DNA from: Fragilariopsis cylindrus CCMP1102
Taxonomy: Eukaryota; Bacillariophyta; Bacillariophyceae; Bacillariales; Bacillariaceae
NCBI GenBank assembly: GCA_900095095.1
Contig: FMBT01000344.1
Span: 1 to 64,000 of the forward strand
Reading direction: 5' to 3'
Length of the DNA: 64,000 bases
Shown one piece after another: positions 45,767 to 58,981 of the stretch. The position numbers and the translations under genes were made by a program. The notes under the pieces are model-generated. The model made no database searches and was not told the origin of the DNA. It saw nothing but the letters and a program-made list of their open reading frames with translations. Position 1 is the first letter of the stretch, and the number at the start of each line of letters is the position of its first letter.

Positions 45767-47118
45767 TCACTCATCATCATTTCCTAGTATAGTTTCTTCC
45801 TTCACCATAAGTCCATCTTGTTCCTCATTTTGGATCCCAACGTGTTCGTGTTTGAAAGACTTATGGCAACCATCGATACCACAATTATAACGTTTCTCTT
45901 CCGGAGGGGGTGCTTGCTTTTGTTGATTGGAAAGCACGAAATCCATGTGAGCTTCCTGCTCGGGCCGGATCATACAGATATCCTGAATGGGTGCGTCAGA
46001 AAGCAATACGCCTGATCGATCCAACCAATGTCGAACAGCGTGAGGTTCTATGATACCGTCGGTACCAGATGTGAGGCCGAGCAATCTTGGACAAGCATTA
46101 ACAACCACACCGTCGCGAATAGCTATCAATGCCGGCATATCTCTATCTGGGTCAAGAATACTGGATGGAAAAGACTTTTGAGCCAAGGATGAATCCATCA
46201 ATAGGACTGATCGGCCTCCACTTCTCAAAAATATAGTACCTGCGCATTCCTTAGCAAGCTCAGTTTCCAAGTAGTAGTCTAAAGATGCACTGGCTGTAGA
46301 GTCTGGATCTACTAAGTGCAAGACAACTGCGGAAGGAGGAGGAAGAAAGGACGATGCCTTATTTGATGCTGAATCCCTTCCCAAACCTGCAATCCTAAGA
46401 ACACGATTTGGATCCATTTGTCTATGAACTCCGTATCCATGATAGCCTGCAATTTGACGCATCAGTATTTGGTATTCCAGTTCTGCTCGTCGTTGTTCTT
46501 CGAGTTCTCTAACCATTTCGTCTTCCATTCCAAAATCCTCATCAAGAAGATAATCAAATTCGTCGTCACTATCGTCGCCGTCATCATCGTCGAGAGGACC
46601 TTCATTTTTACTTTTGTTACCCCCCTTCAGTGCGATATCTGGTTCCTCTTTTCCACCGATTCGTTCCTCGTCGTCCTCGTAGTACTCTTCTTCTTGTTCT
46701 TCTTCCTGTCGTTCTCGTAGTTTCTGTTCCTTAAACTCGATCAAGGCTCGATATTCTCCACCGTCACTTTCTGGATCACAAGAACATCGACAAGCATCAC
46801 TACTTCCGGGCATCTTGACCAAATGACGACGACGTCGTTCCGCTAGAGCCGATACATCGTGTCGACGCAGCGTAGATGACAGTGCATTGTATCTACGGTT
46901 TCCTTCTACCTAAATGAAAGAAAAGAAGAAAGGAATTGTGACATTCATTATTCGAAACAAAGTTAGGTCAGCACCAACGGTGGAATAGGAAAAAGACAAA
47001 TCAAATTGTTACGAACATACCTCTCGACGACAACAGTCTTCCAAGGCGGGATCTATCCCATCTAGATTATATTGATCCAAACGACTGGTCCTCCTATGCC
47101 TTCCATTATTGAATGCAA
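45767..47118 (-). CDS. Acidic protein with a thioredoxin-like fold (phosducin-like?), 5' end unresolved
   Basis: Exons 45767..46909 and 47021..about 47118 are supported; the first coding exon with the ATG was not found. The protein has a basic N-terminus (RRREVEGNRRYNALSSTL), a Cys-rich CRCSCDPESDGG, and a long acidic coiled region (EEEQEEEYYEDDEER, then DDDDGDDSDDEFDYLLDED). About the last 200 residues suggest a thioredoxin-like domain: VVLHLVDPDSTASASLDYYLE, LAKECAGTIFLRSG, MPALIAIRDGVVV, RLLGLTSGTDGIIEP. The strand-helix pattern and the cis-Pro-like MPALIAI fit phosducin-like or TXNDC9-type co-chaperones, which lack the CxxC motif, as here. The assignment is by pattern only. It could also be a thioredoxin-fold protein of another group. 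Confidence 0.6.
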
Positions 47119-48210
47119 CTGAGATATATATTCTTCGATTATTCTAAGGTGGTCGTAAGACAAGATATTTGTTAATATATGCGACAAACCCTTTAGTCCT
47201 AAATAATAATAAAAAGTACGGTATTTTTAAATTTTTATATTCATTGTTCACTGAATTAATTTTAGCCAATTGTACAGTAGTTCTTCCGTGCAACCGTAAC
47301 TATTTTCAATCACACTCACCGCACACACACACACACACATATATATAGATATAGATATAGCTACTCATATCATGCATGCAGCAGCATGCAGGCCAGGTCT
47401 AAATCCTAAATTGCCTTCAAAGTGAACTATGGGAGTCATGGGATAGATACCATACTACAACAGTAAGCCAATCGCTGCTACCATAGGCTGTCCCATACTA
47501 TCTGGGCAAACTGCACAACACAAATATATTGTGGGAAAAGATCCAATCTCCAGCTCCTTCAAGCCATCCAGATATTTGTGAATCATGGCACTAGAAAAAT
47601 ATGACTTCCAGAGCTTCACTGTCATGGGTTTGTTCCTGTTTAGGATTAGTTCATTCCAATCAGCCATTTGGGTTCTTGAACGGACAAATATTAGTGTATG
47701 TGATGTGATGTGATGTGTGTGTATGCTTTAATCTTGATTAAAGTGAGTCACAGATAGGTCCTCTCATTTTAACAAAATACTTACACCTACACACCATGTA
47801 TGGAACTAAATGTCTTGTTAATCATACTGTCAGTAGTAGTATCATAAATAGATCATTATTTGATATAAGAAAATCAAAAGCTTGCCACACATCTCCTAGT
47901 TAATACTAGTATATGCCAAGTATCATATTTCTCATTGTGAAGAGCAATATTACTGATCAGCAAGATACTGTGATATAACTTTCGTTCATCTTATACTACA
48001 ACGAACCAGCAGTGAGCGTAGAGGTTTGTGCGGTACGATGAATGAAGCCATTCTTCAACTGAACTGCTAGACTAAACCTAAGATTACTTTTAAGTAAACA
48101 AATATAATCTAGAAAATTAAAAAATATAGTAGATAGTTATCAAAAGATCACAATTGAGACTAATAAGATTTTAAGACCTACAAAATGACTGGAATAAAAT
48201 TCCGAACGTC
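47119..48210. other. Intergenic with microsatellites
   Basis: About 1.1 kb, possibly containing the missing first exon of the thioredoxin-fold gene. It has (AC)n-(AT)n-(AGATAT)n at 47322-47359 and a (GTGAT)n run near 47698-47716. A 70-codon frame at 47455-47667 on the minus strand is not convincing. Confidence 0.5.
47322..47359. repeat. Compound microsatellite (CA)n(TA)n(GATATA)n
   Basis: Three adjoining simple repeats in a row. Confidence 0.85.
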
Positions 48211-49496
<1,286 letters not shown>

Positions 49497-49953
49497 TGTG
49501 ATGCTTAAGTTTGTTCTTTTTGTAATTGATTAGGTTGAGAAATGAATAATAAAATTCTGTTTGCTTTTTGATTTCAATAGAAATACTATTTATGACAACA
49601 GAGGAAGAGGAAGAGATGAAGTGTTCTTTTCTTTTCGTGTGATAAAAGCCGGTAAAACACCAGTAAAGCTGAAGTTATTATTCACTCGTGTAAAGATGGT
49701 TCCGTGCGTGCATCACTCTCGTGAAGTGATTGAGCTGGTTTTTGGAAGAAAAGAAACTCTAAGAAAGAATTTTATTCGAATGAGTCGAGTGAGTCCTCGA
49801 CTACTTTTTTATAGGATTCAATATCTTATGCACACCATTGAAAACATGATAAAGAAAAGAAAACCGCCATACAGTAATATCGTCAAACTAGTCTTTTTGC
49901 AGGCTTGATATTGGTACTATTGAACGCAAAGTAGTGGAGAGACGGGAGAGAGA
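49497..49953. promoter_or_regulatory. Divergent intergenic region, polyubiquitin / SDR
   Basis: 457 bp between start codons. I looked for heat-shock elements (alternating GAA/TTC in 5-bp steps) and found no convincing array. A 115-codon plus-strand frame (49561-49908) lies here without family support. Confidence 0.4.
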
Positions 49954-51381
49954 ATGCCTCGTCGTCATGGTCGTCATAGTCGTCGTTCGTCGCAGTTGTC
50001 AACGATTGTTCTTTCTGCGTCGGTATTGTCCTTGATTGTACAAGTATTATGTTCCTTTGGACAGCAAAAATATTTCTCATGTCTTCTTCTTCCATTCGTT
50101 GAGTCTCTAACTCCTCTTCGTCGAAAGCCGCAAGAAAGAATCAACAAACTTTTAATCATCGGTCTCGGTAGAGTTGGACTACAAGTTGCGGAAATAGCAC
50201 AAATTCCAATACGAGAAAACGAAAAAGAAGATTTCGTTCAGGTCGTTGGGACCGTTCGACAGTCATCGCTTGGATTAGATAAAGATAGTGGTTGTAGTCA
50301 AGATGAGAATATTCTTCGGATCCCTTTTGATCCTAAAATTGTGCGGAAACATTTATACGGATATGATGACGATGACAACAACAACGACGACGTCGAATAT
50401 TCTACTCCCGTATCTCATGTATTGTTCACGATTCCTCTTTCACGTGAAACCGATCCTGTCATGGAAGCTGTATTGAATGAGATCCGAGAATGGTGGAAAA
50501 CACAGTCATCAGATGATGATAACGATGATGATGATGATGATGATAATGATTGTGACGGCAACATGAAGATCAATCGTCATCCGAATAAGGTGTTAGGGAT
50601 TCTATCTACTACGGGAGTATACGGGAATCACAACGGAAATATTGTCAACGAAGATTCACCACTACTTTGTGAAGAAGATAGCAACGCTGAACTATATCGT
50701 CGGTTTGAAAACGAATGGATAACTTTTTGCGATAGGGAAGAAAAGGATGAGGATAAGGGCGGGAATCGTCTTTGTATATTCCGATGTGCTGGTATTTACG
50801 ATTCATCTAGTTCTGCATTGCACACAGTTTTTCGTCAAGGTTTCGGATTTGACAATGTTGCTACTGCTACTGCTACTGCTACTGCTACTAATATAGCAGC
50901 TGTTCCTCGTTCTATGTCATCGAAAGCAACTACTGGGAATAAAACTAATCGTATTCATACCGTCGATCTAGCTCGGGGAGTTTTAGCAGGAATGTTTCAA
51001 CAGAACTGTAACGAAAATGAAAAGCGAAATGGATCAATGTCTAATTCTTTAGCAACGAATCGTATCTACAATCTTGCCGATAATCTACCAGAAGCACGAC
51101 CGATTGTGCTTTCGTTTGCACGAGAATTGCTATCATCGATTGAAATCTCGGTAACGGACGATGTGACGACTACAGCCACAGCCATCACTACAACCAAAAC
51201 AAATTCACGTTCGTCTATATCACGACAAAATCGACGCGAAAAAGAATCTAAAGTAGTCTGTAATAAGCGTATGAGACAAGAGCTCTTGTCAGACTCTGGT
51301 TTACTCTTTCCAACCTATCGAGAGGGTCTTAATGAAATCTTCAACGCTCAAACCACGCCTTGGAGAAGGCAGCAAAATTAG
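49954..51381 (+). CDS. NAD(P)-binding atypical SDR (YeeZ-like)
   Basis: Single exon, 475 aa. Residues about 17-38 are hydrophobic (TIVLSASVLSLIVQVLCSF) and could be a signal anchor or plastid leader (LCS/FGQ). The Rossmann fold begins KLLIIGLGRVGLQVAE (GxGxxG, about 66-82). It continues with SHVLFTIPLSR, LGILSTTGVYGNHNGNIV (the active-site STTGVYG strand of YeeZ-type SDRs), a YRRFENEW helix, CIFRCAGIYD, RIHTVDLARGVLAGM, and IYNLADNLPEARPIVLSFA. Bacterial YeeZ has the same sequence of elements. The substrate is unknown. Asp- and Thr-rich insertions and a (GCTACT)n-encoded Ala-Thr run interrupt the fold. Confidence 0.82.
   Translation: MPRRHGRHSRRSSQLSTIVLSASVLSLIVQVLCSFGQQKYFSCLLLPFVESLTPLRRKPQERINKLLIIGLGRVGLQVAEIAQIPIRENEKEDFVQVVGTVRQSSLGLDKDSGCSQDENILRIPFDPKIVRKHLYGYDDDDNNNDDVEYSTPVSHVLFTIPLSRETDPVMEAVLNEIREWWKTQSSDDDNDDDDDDDNDCDGNMKINRHPNKVLGILSTTGVYGNHNGNIVNEDSPLLCEEDSNAELYRRFENEWITFCDREEKDEDKGGNRLCIFRCAGIYDSSSSALHTVFRQGFGFDNVATATATATATNIAAVPRSMSSKATTGNKTNRIHTVDLARGVLAGMFQQNCNENEKRNGSMSNSLATNRIYNLADNLPEARPIVLSFARELLSSIEISVTDDVTTTATAITTTKTNSRSSISRQNRREKESKVVCNKRMRQELLSDSGLLFPTYREGLNEIFNAQTTPWRRQQN
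50858..50889 (+). repeat. (GCTACT)n coding microsatellite
   Basis: Encodes an Ala-Thr run in the SDR protein, in a loop before the HTVDLARG segment. Confidence 0.8.
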
Positions 51382-51687
51382 TACTTGTAGAATAAATTTT
51401 TTATCAACAATGAAGAGAAATAAAACAAGTACTGGTGTTTTGCGATAAATGATTTCTTTTTAGTTTTCCATTCTATATCATAATTTTACCACAACACATG
51501 ATTGAACTTTTACATTCTGAGTCTAATGCCCTTGTATGTGTGTGTGTCATCTTTCCAAACCAACTTACGATTCCTTTTGTTTAAGTTTCAATTTTACTCG
51601 AATTATTTGCATTTGTATATTTCTATGTGATCTGCATGAATACCCATTCAAAGCATTCTAGCAATAGTTCACAATGATGATCCAACA
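51382..51687. other. Intergenic, convergent
   Basis: 306 bp between the SDR and exportin 3' ends. No feature beyond AT-rich DNA and a short GT run near 51538. Confidence 0.5.
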
Positions 51688-54600
51688 TTAGTTGGGTAAG
51701 CGAAACGACGATAATCTAACGTTTCCTGCGGCTTCCTCGTCCGCCATTTCGGCACGAGACTTTCGATTGGATAACACCAATTTTTCTGGAATATCTTCAA
51801 CTACCGCAACTTTGTTCGATTTATGCAGTAGCGATTCTTCTGCAACAGCTCGGTCCAAAATGCTCAAACTGCCTCCATTATTGCTGTTGATACCATTGCC
51901 TTGGTTCGGATGCTCGTTTTCTTTCCATTCATCAGCAGCCACACGTAGAAAGTCACGGATGATGTCCTTTTGGGCCTTCGCAGATCGTTTCGCCATCAAA
52001 TCTTGGTCCATCTGTTGAATCATTGCTATAGAGATTCCTGGAAGGCTAGTTAAGAGCTGATGAGGCAACTCGCTGGGCGTGGTCAAATTACCCCCACCCT
52101 GTAGGGGTTTTTCGGCTGATCTGGCCTGTTCATACATTGATGATGTACCTGGATTGGTGAAAGAGTTCATGCCATTGCTAAATGGTTGTTGTAGCCCTGC
52201 TCCCTGTCCTCCCATTTGTAATATTTGGCCTAGAACAAGACGACAATAAATGTCGCGGAAGACATTGATTACGTCCCATTCCACACCTACCATCCATTTG
52301 GGTTCCGTGACAATATCCTTGGTGACTGCGGCCAACATTTGACGACCTAGTAGATCGGTATAACGAGGATGCCAAGCGACTGTTTCCAAGACCCGGTGGC
52401 AAATACGAGTAATACGGCGACAAGTGTAGGTATCGGGATACGAAAATGATTGAATTACAGTCAGCGTCAGGTAGCCAGCAATTGTTTCATTTTCCAGAAA
52501 TAAAAAATGATTAAGAGCATCTATGCGCTTTAATCTTCGTGCATCTAAAGCGGCTTGATTGGTAGCCCGAGTAGTTCCATCGGCATTGACCTTCCCGCCA
52601 TCTGCTACTATTAGACGAGAGGTTGGGGGTCCTTTCTTTCCTTGGTATGATCCCGATTTGTTTTCATCTTCTTTGACCAAATTAGCAAGTACAAGAGCCC
52701 ATTCTCCTTTGAGAGCCAATGCTGTCTGGATGACATCACTCCATGTGCGCGTAATCTCAACTCTATGTTTTTCAACAGCTGCTTCGGCCGTCTCGGAATC
52801 CAAACCTCCAACAAACAAACCAGAACGGGCGTAATAGGACGTGTACCAGGCTTCTCCGCTCTGACTTGCGATAATTGCTGCTGATTCGCAGTCTGCTGTC
52901 AAAAGGGGCTTACACGACAGTGATGAAGGTTTCAGAATAGGTTCCCATGATTTTTCCAACCGATATTGAATGTGTTCGAAAATGGGACCAACTATCGGAG
53001 CTAGGTGCGTTGGATATAAAGGCGGCGGACAGCTTAAGAGAAGGACTTCGACGAATTGTTTGCTGTATCGGTAAGAAAAACAAAGAGAGGAAATGTTTTG
53101 CGAGAATTTGGTGAGCTCGTATTATTGATTTCTTTAGTTACGATATTGACGTCAACGGACGTTACTTACAGATACTGCGTGCAATGCCGATGCTCCATGG
53201 CACGAAGATTGTCCGGATCGGTGACGACTGCAACTAATTGTGGATAAAATTCGGAAATCTCGGGAGCATATAGAACTCTTTGACCAGCTAGCAATCCTAA
53301 CATCTGAAACAAGGAATTACGCAATTCATTGAACCAGCCACTCCATCTTGGAGCGAGATTCATTTCCCTTCTATCAGTTCCTGGTATAATACTTCCAGCA
53401 GTTCCTCCTTCTCCGAATACACCTCCATTCTTCCCATCTGTCTTTCTTGACATGAATGCGTCATCATCGGATATAGCCAGCGCATACCGTTGAATTGGGT
53501 CACGCAGGAAAACTGCTTGATGTTGCGGCTGCCAAATTTTGAACATTATGTCGAGCATTCTTAGCATGTGGGGAAGAATTCTTGGCCAAAGTGGAACAAA
53601 AGGATCGTCCATTGACAAATCATTGATACTCACAGGACCTTCGTCAGGGAAATTTAATGTTTCGGCAGCTTCTAAAACGGACATTCCTTTTGGAATACTA
53701 ATATTTACCGCACCACTGGAAGTGGCGATCGGAATACCGCCATTAGGACGTTTCTTGGCAACCTCGTGACATCGCTTCCCCACAGACAATAATTGATTGA
53801 ATGCCGAGAAAATTCTTGCAAACCGATCTGTCACTGTCTTGACATTAGAAATATCCGTGACACTCGAGGGATAATTGGCAGTCTGAGAAATTCCAACAGC
53901 AGCCAAAAAGTTATCGACAGACGCTAACGCTTCTTGAGTTTCTGGAGATTGTAACGTATTCAAGGCATCTCCTAGAACACTGCCTATAAAATTGGCACGT
54001 TGCACAGGATCTTCAACTGATGTTGCTATAACTGATAAAAACTCGTACAAATTCATACGATTCGTCTGTAGTAGACTTGGTAATGATAAAAGCGAGCGTG
54101 ATGCGTTGCTCAGTTCTGAAAGGTACGGAACCAAGTGATGTGGCACTACCTTTGAAATTCCAAGGAGAGACATACTACTCCTCTTTCGAAATCCCACCGT
54201 CTCTCCACTGGTCTGCTTGGTCCCATCTTCCTCTATTTTCGTTCCTCCCCATTCATCAGGTATTCCAATGTAAGTGAGCAAGGAATTCACTCCCTGCAAA
54301 AGAGTTGACGGGTCGTACTTCCAGTAATGCTTTGGTATTGGTAACGAAAGATTGGAAAGAAATAATACATACAGATGTTCAAGACAAAATTAGGGAGGAA
54401 AGACGTACAAAAACAAATATTTGACCGGGACAAAAAAACAAACTCGGAATAAAAGAAGGTTTCTGCTCACACTAAGTACATACCTTCAAACATTCTAATA
54501 TTTGAGCTCGTCGGAACCTCAACCATAGGTATGATGGATTCCAAGACACAATACCACTTGCTATTTGAGAGAGGGATGATTGGGTCTGAGCTCTGATATG

Positions 54601-56902
54601 AACCTCTTGTTGTTTCTGATACTGTTGTTGTTTTTTACAAGAACCAGCACTGCTACTTTTTCCTTGCGCATTCAAGGACCAAGGGGGTAATCCACCGAGA
54701 ATGTTGTCCATTGGATGAACAATACCCTCGAATTGTCGAGACGCTAAGCTCTTAGCCAACAATTGCTTATTAGTTGGACAAACATGATCCAGAGGTTCTC
54801 CGTTCCCGTGTTGCGCGATAAGATTACTGATTCGCGTGAGCAAGATAGACGAAGCAATGTGTGGATAACAATTCCCTATGTACTTGAATAGTTGACTTGC
54901 TTTCGCTCGGTATTCGTGACTCCACGTTTCGTATTCATCTTCATCTTCCCAGCTAGCTTGAAAGAGGTCACTTTGAGGATGAGTTCCATCGTAGATGTCA
55001 TCCCATTCCAATTTGACCATATGATTGGTGAAGCAATTTAATATATCTGTCACTAAAGGATCTAGAGCGAGGGTGGATTTTGATATTTGCGGATCCCGTA
55101 GCATTCCGACCCATAGATTAATTTGTTCTCCAACGACCCTACCCGATGGATGATGGAGCATGTCAACAAGGAGTCTCAAATAAGCTGCAAAATCTGTTGC
55201 ATTCTTATTAGGTTGTTTACTACTATTGTTATTATTGTAATCTGTAGACAAAAATATAGCCTTCAAAAGATTCTTATCTTGAGTGATAAGACCGATATGT
55301 GATGAAACGACAGTAGCCAGCATTCTTGATAAGGATCTATGAAAATCCAATTGACGCGTTAATGGTGGCGGAAGATCAGTATTATCCAGTGATTGATTTC
55401 CCGTGTTGGCAGCCTCTTGGACCTGTAAGTACTCTGTTTCTTGTGTCATCTGTTGATTGGCTTGTTGTACAGCCAGTGGCAGATCTGATATCCATTGTAA
55501 CCACGTAGCATATGATAATTTTCCTCGTAAAGCAAGTTGTTCCAAACAGCCTACTGCAAGAACATTTATCTTTTCTGTTGACTCCCTCATAAGATGAAAA
55601 AGGGCTGAAACAAAGTCATGCTGTGAACTCATGATCCATTCTATTGGCATGCTACGACAAAAAATCTGTACACACAGCAGGGTATCGGCGATTACTAAGG
55701 ATGTACCCTTGATTTTAGCTTCTTCTGTCCAATAGGTAGAGCTTTGTTCTGGGGTCATGGTAGATACTCGTTGTTGGTTCTGCATCAAAAATAATCGCAT
55801 TTGATGAGTAGATGTCCGAGCTTGCGTCAATGTAGCGATGTGTTCTAGAGATCGAAATAGTAGTGGTAAAAATTGATGCGATACTTCATTTAGTCCCATT
55901 AAAATGTCATTGCGACGTTTCGTAGAAATCTGTTGTTGTGGATGATTTTTGTTGTGTGTGTGTGTGTGTGTTTGAAAAATGAGCAATTTAAACATTCATT
56001 GAAAATAGAAGGTAATGGTAGTGGCGGCAGTTAGCAACGATTTCAAAGAAGTAAATTTAGAAATGATTCTCGATCCAATCAGACTGAATTTTTCTGAACT
56101 AAATGATTTCATTAATTTCGAATGCGTTCTATGATGTACAGAGTAAATTTTCCAAGATATTCAAGGGAACAAGATCAAACAACGCACTTTTTAAAATAAA
56201 TACACAGTAGTATATAAGTATAGGTCCTAGGTCCTACAGGTATCCTATATAACGTACCTTGCTATTGAAATCAGAATCGGTACAATCTTCTGCGACTAAT
56301 TGTAGAACTTGTAGGCACATCCTATTACCAACGAGTGGTGCAGTTTCGGACCATAATTGTTGAAACAAATCTTGTATACACGTCGTCCATCGTTGTGGAA
56401 AATCGCGTACCATCAATGCTGCTAACAAACTTGCTATTTTGTTTGCTAGTGGTAATGATGTTGTTGTTGTCGACGATGAATTCGATCCATCTGTTGCATT
56501 GATCAATGGTGCACCAGCTTGATGCATAGCAGCGACCATCACTGCCTGTCGCAACTGCAATCGATCACCCTCCGACCATTGTGCATACTTTTTCGTTTTA
56601 TCGTTAAGACAAGATGATAGAATTTCACAAGCATACAGCTTTGCGGAGATAGTACAATCTATTGTACCATTCGCTACTGTCAATTGAGGTTGCTGTAACC
56701 ATTGTAGGCAAAGTGGTATCCGACCATCAAACTGTTTAGAAAATTCTTGAAGGACACCAAATGCCCGTCGTCGTTCATCTTGCGATATAGGTTGTCCGGA
56801 CCAATGTGTACTAGAAGAAACAACGATAGCACTTAAGATAGTTTCTTGTTGTGTGGAGGTGATAGCAGCAGATTGTTGTTGTTGTGATTCGAAGCTCGTC
56901 AT
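51688..56902 (-). CDS. Exportin-5 / HASTY-type nuclear export receptor, one frame break
   Basis: Complement of join 51688..53064, 53170..54329, 54484..55929, 56258..56902, about 1541 aa. Exportin-5 is a RanGTP-dependent HEAT-repeat karyopherin that exports structured RNAs and associated proteins. Family marks: MVRDFPQRWTTCIQDLFQQL near the N-terminus, STKRRNDILMGLNEV, GCLEQLALRGKLSYATWLQW, the acidic SWEDEDEYETWSHEYRAKA block, and HLAPIVGPIFEHIQYRLEKSW in the C-terminal half. Exon junctions are GT-AG. At the start of exon 4 the frame fits only if one CT of a TCTCTCT run (near 53040) is removed, giving FVEVLLLSCPPP. This is probably a consensus error. The protein is longer than human XPO5 (about 1200), partly through Gln/Asn/Thr-rich insertions. 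Exportin-T or exportin-1 are less likely because the motifs above follow XPO5 order. Confidence 0.85.
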
Positions 56903-57595
56903 CTTGTTAGATTATTAGGAATCGAAAGTAGTAAGGGTGATGACATTGACATGGGATATTCGATTGATCGATTGATTACTACTGTCCTTTTTCTCCCCAG
57001 TTTGTTCCTGTGATGATGACGATGAGATGTATTATTTATTATTGTATTGTATTGTATTGTATTGTATTGTTTCGTACTGGTACTAATCAATCGTTTTGCT
57101 TTACTTGTTGCGCTTGCAGTTACTATTTTTGGTTCGTTACTTTTTTTACTTTAGTTTGTAGGTAATGATGAGATGATGTGATCCTGACTGATCAGCTTTG
57201 TGATACCTCTTGGTGAAATACTGTTATGTAACATCTCGGGTTTGAAGTGATGCTAGTTAGTAGCCAGGTCAGTGTTTTGAGTTTCAATCTCGCGCGACAA
57301 ATCATCCAGGTTTGGATGATACGAAGTAGCATGGTTACTTCTACTTATGATCAAAACTCCACAATCAAACACACTCGAACACCAATCAATCCTATGTTTA
57401 TTGAATTTCAAAAAATTTCAACTGGTTCTGGCTCTGCTTTGACTATACTCGATTCATTCATTCTACTTGCAATCGCGATAAACTCCAAATATTACCAACA
57501 TCAATAGCTTCGGCAATAGGATACATTGTAGCCAAAAAGCGATACAACACAGCGGCTAAAACTCCTTTTGGCGCTTATTAAATAATATTAAAAAT
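56903..57595. promoter_or_regulatory. Divergent intergenic region with (TATTG)n repeat
   Basis: 693 bp between the exportin start and the next plus-strand gene. It contains about six copies of TATTG at 57040-57070. A 86-codon open frame at 57247-57507 has no support. Confidence 0.45.
57040..57070. repeat. (TATTG)n pentanucleotide repeat
   Basis: About six tandem copies upstream of the exportin gene. Confidence 0.85.
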
Positions 57596-58518
57596 ATGCC
57601 GCCTACTACTACTACTACTATCTCATCCCTGACCACGGATCTGTTTTACGACGCAGTGAAGAACTACATCGACTATAACAAGCCAGATCCGATTGCTAAA
57701 CGTCAATTGGAGAACTGGAAATTGGACTGGAAAAACACCGACAGAAAAAAAATTGATGCTAGTATTGTATCCGGTGAAAACAGTTTATAGATTGTCCGGC
57801 TACCAATGTTATTCAAGGAACATTGGAAATATGTGGTGATTATGTTGCCGTTACTATAAGATGAAATGTGTCTGGACGAACGGCAAAAAAAAGGAAGACG
57901 GAAGACTATCATATCAAATGGACGTCGTATCTGCAAAATTTATAGAACGCAAACATGACAACGAAGAAGAAGGGAAAGCCGACAGGAAGATTCGTAAGAA
58001 AATGATATCTCGGTTAAGCCAGGATTCGTATATTTCAAAAATAATAGCACTTTCCACAGAAGGAAAAATCCAACAATAACGTGCTTTGTCTTGCCCAAGC
58101 TAGTATCTATGTTAATACTGACAAATTTGAGCTTGAGGAACGTGTAGATGTATCCGATACAGTCGCTGAGACACTTCGGAGAGCGTTATGGTCTTCTACT
58201 AAATCACCTTTGGATATAGTAGACATGATTTTGGTCTTGCCGTCTTTGCCTTGTCATAATAGCGCTGCTGCTAATAGTAGTAGTAGTACGACAACATCAT
58301 CATCTACTTGTACAACCCGTTTGGCTAATCGAGCAAAGTTAAGATTGTTAGAAGATGCAATGCTTGATGAATGCGAAAAGGAGGGAGAAGATCAACTTAT
58401 CGATGACTTGAGTATTTCTCCCAATGCAACAACATCACCAGATAAATACGAAGAAGGAAAGGAAGAATCAACAACAGGTAGTAATCCAAAACGAAAGAAG
58501 AAGAAATCCAAAAAATAA
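57596..58518 (+). CDS. Unknown conserved-looking protein, three frame breaks
   Basis: Four consecutive open segments in three frames join into about 307 aa with three one-base changes: near 57782, near 57859 and near 58075. The continuous protein begins MPPTTTTTISS with DLFYDAVKNYIDYNKPDP. It continues with FIDCPATNVIQGTLEICGDYV, CVWTNGKKKEDGRLSYQMDV, DSYISKIIALSTEGKI, NNVLCLAQASIYVNTDKFELE, ADTVAETLRR-like helices, RLANRAKLRLLEDAMLDECE, and a basic PKRKKKKSKK tail that could be a nuclear signal. Each join gives smooth sequence, which supports one gene. The family is not recognised. Either consensus error or an early pseudogene could explain the breaks. I favour error because codon structure is kept throughout. 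Confidence 0.6.
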
Positions 58519-58981
58519 CAACAGTACGAATAGGAAGGAGAAATATAATGCATTTTTGTTAAGAAATATATTCCCAACGATGTGCACAGTAACGTTAGAA
58601 ACTCACCTTCGACAAGAATTTCCTTTATAATTACAAACATAGAATTATGTTTAACACATATCCTCTTTTTTTTCCTCATATTATTTTCAAGTTTGATATG
58701 ATTGCCTGTTTCTGATCTTTTGACTACTATTGCCCTTTCTTGTCTACTTCAGTTGGCGAACAAAAAACAAGTAAGAAATTGCAGCTCCTTTCTATTCAAA
58801 ATATTTAGATGATTAAAGGAACAAACATAAGATACGCCACAAAAATATGTTTTCGATAAAGAATCTTTAACTTATAGCATTTGAATAAATCTATCTCTAT
58901 GGTAATCTAGCCCCCCTGCTAGAAAGTTAAGGCACAGTTCTTTTCAACAAAGAGTACAGTATACACGACACGATGTCTTAA
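58519..58981. other. Intergenic, convergent
   Basis: 460 bp of AT-rich DNA between two 3' ends. No gene or repeat supported. Confidence 0.5.

Noticed and set aside
47455-47667. 70-codon minus-strand frame between the thioredoxin-fold gene and polyubiquitin
   Set aside because: No motif and surrounded by microsatellites; could be a transposon scrap, but there is no evidence.
49561-49908. 115-codon plus-strand frame upstream of the SDR gene
   Set aside because: Lies in the divergent promoter region and has no recognisable fold or homologue pattern.
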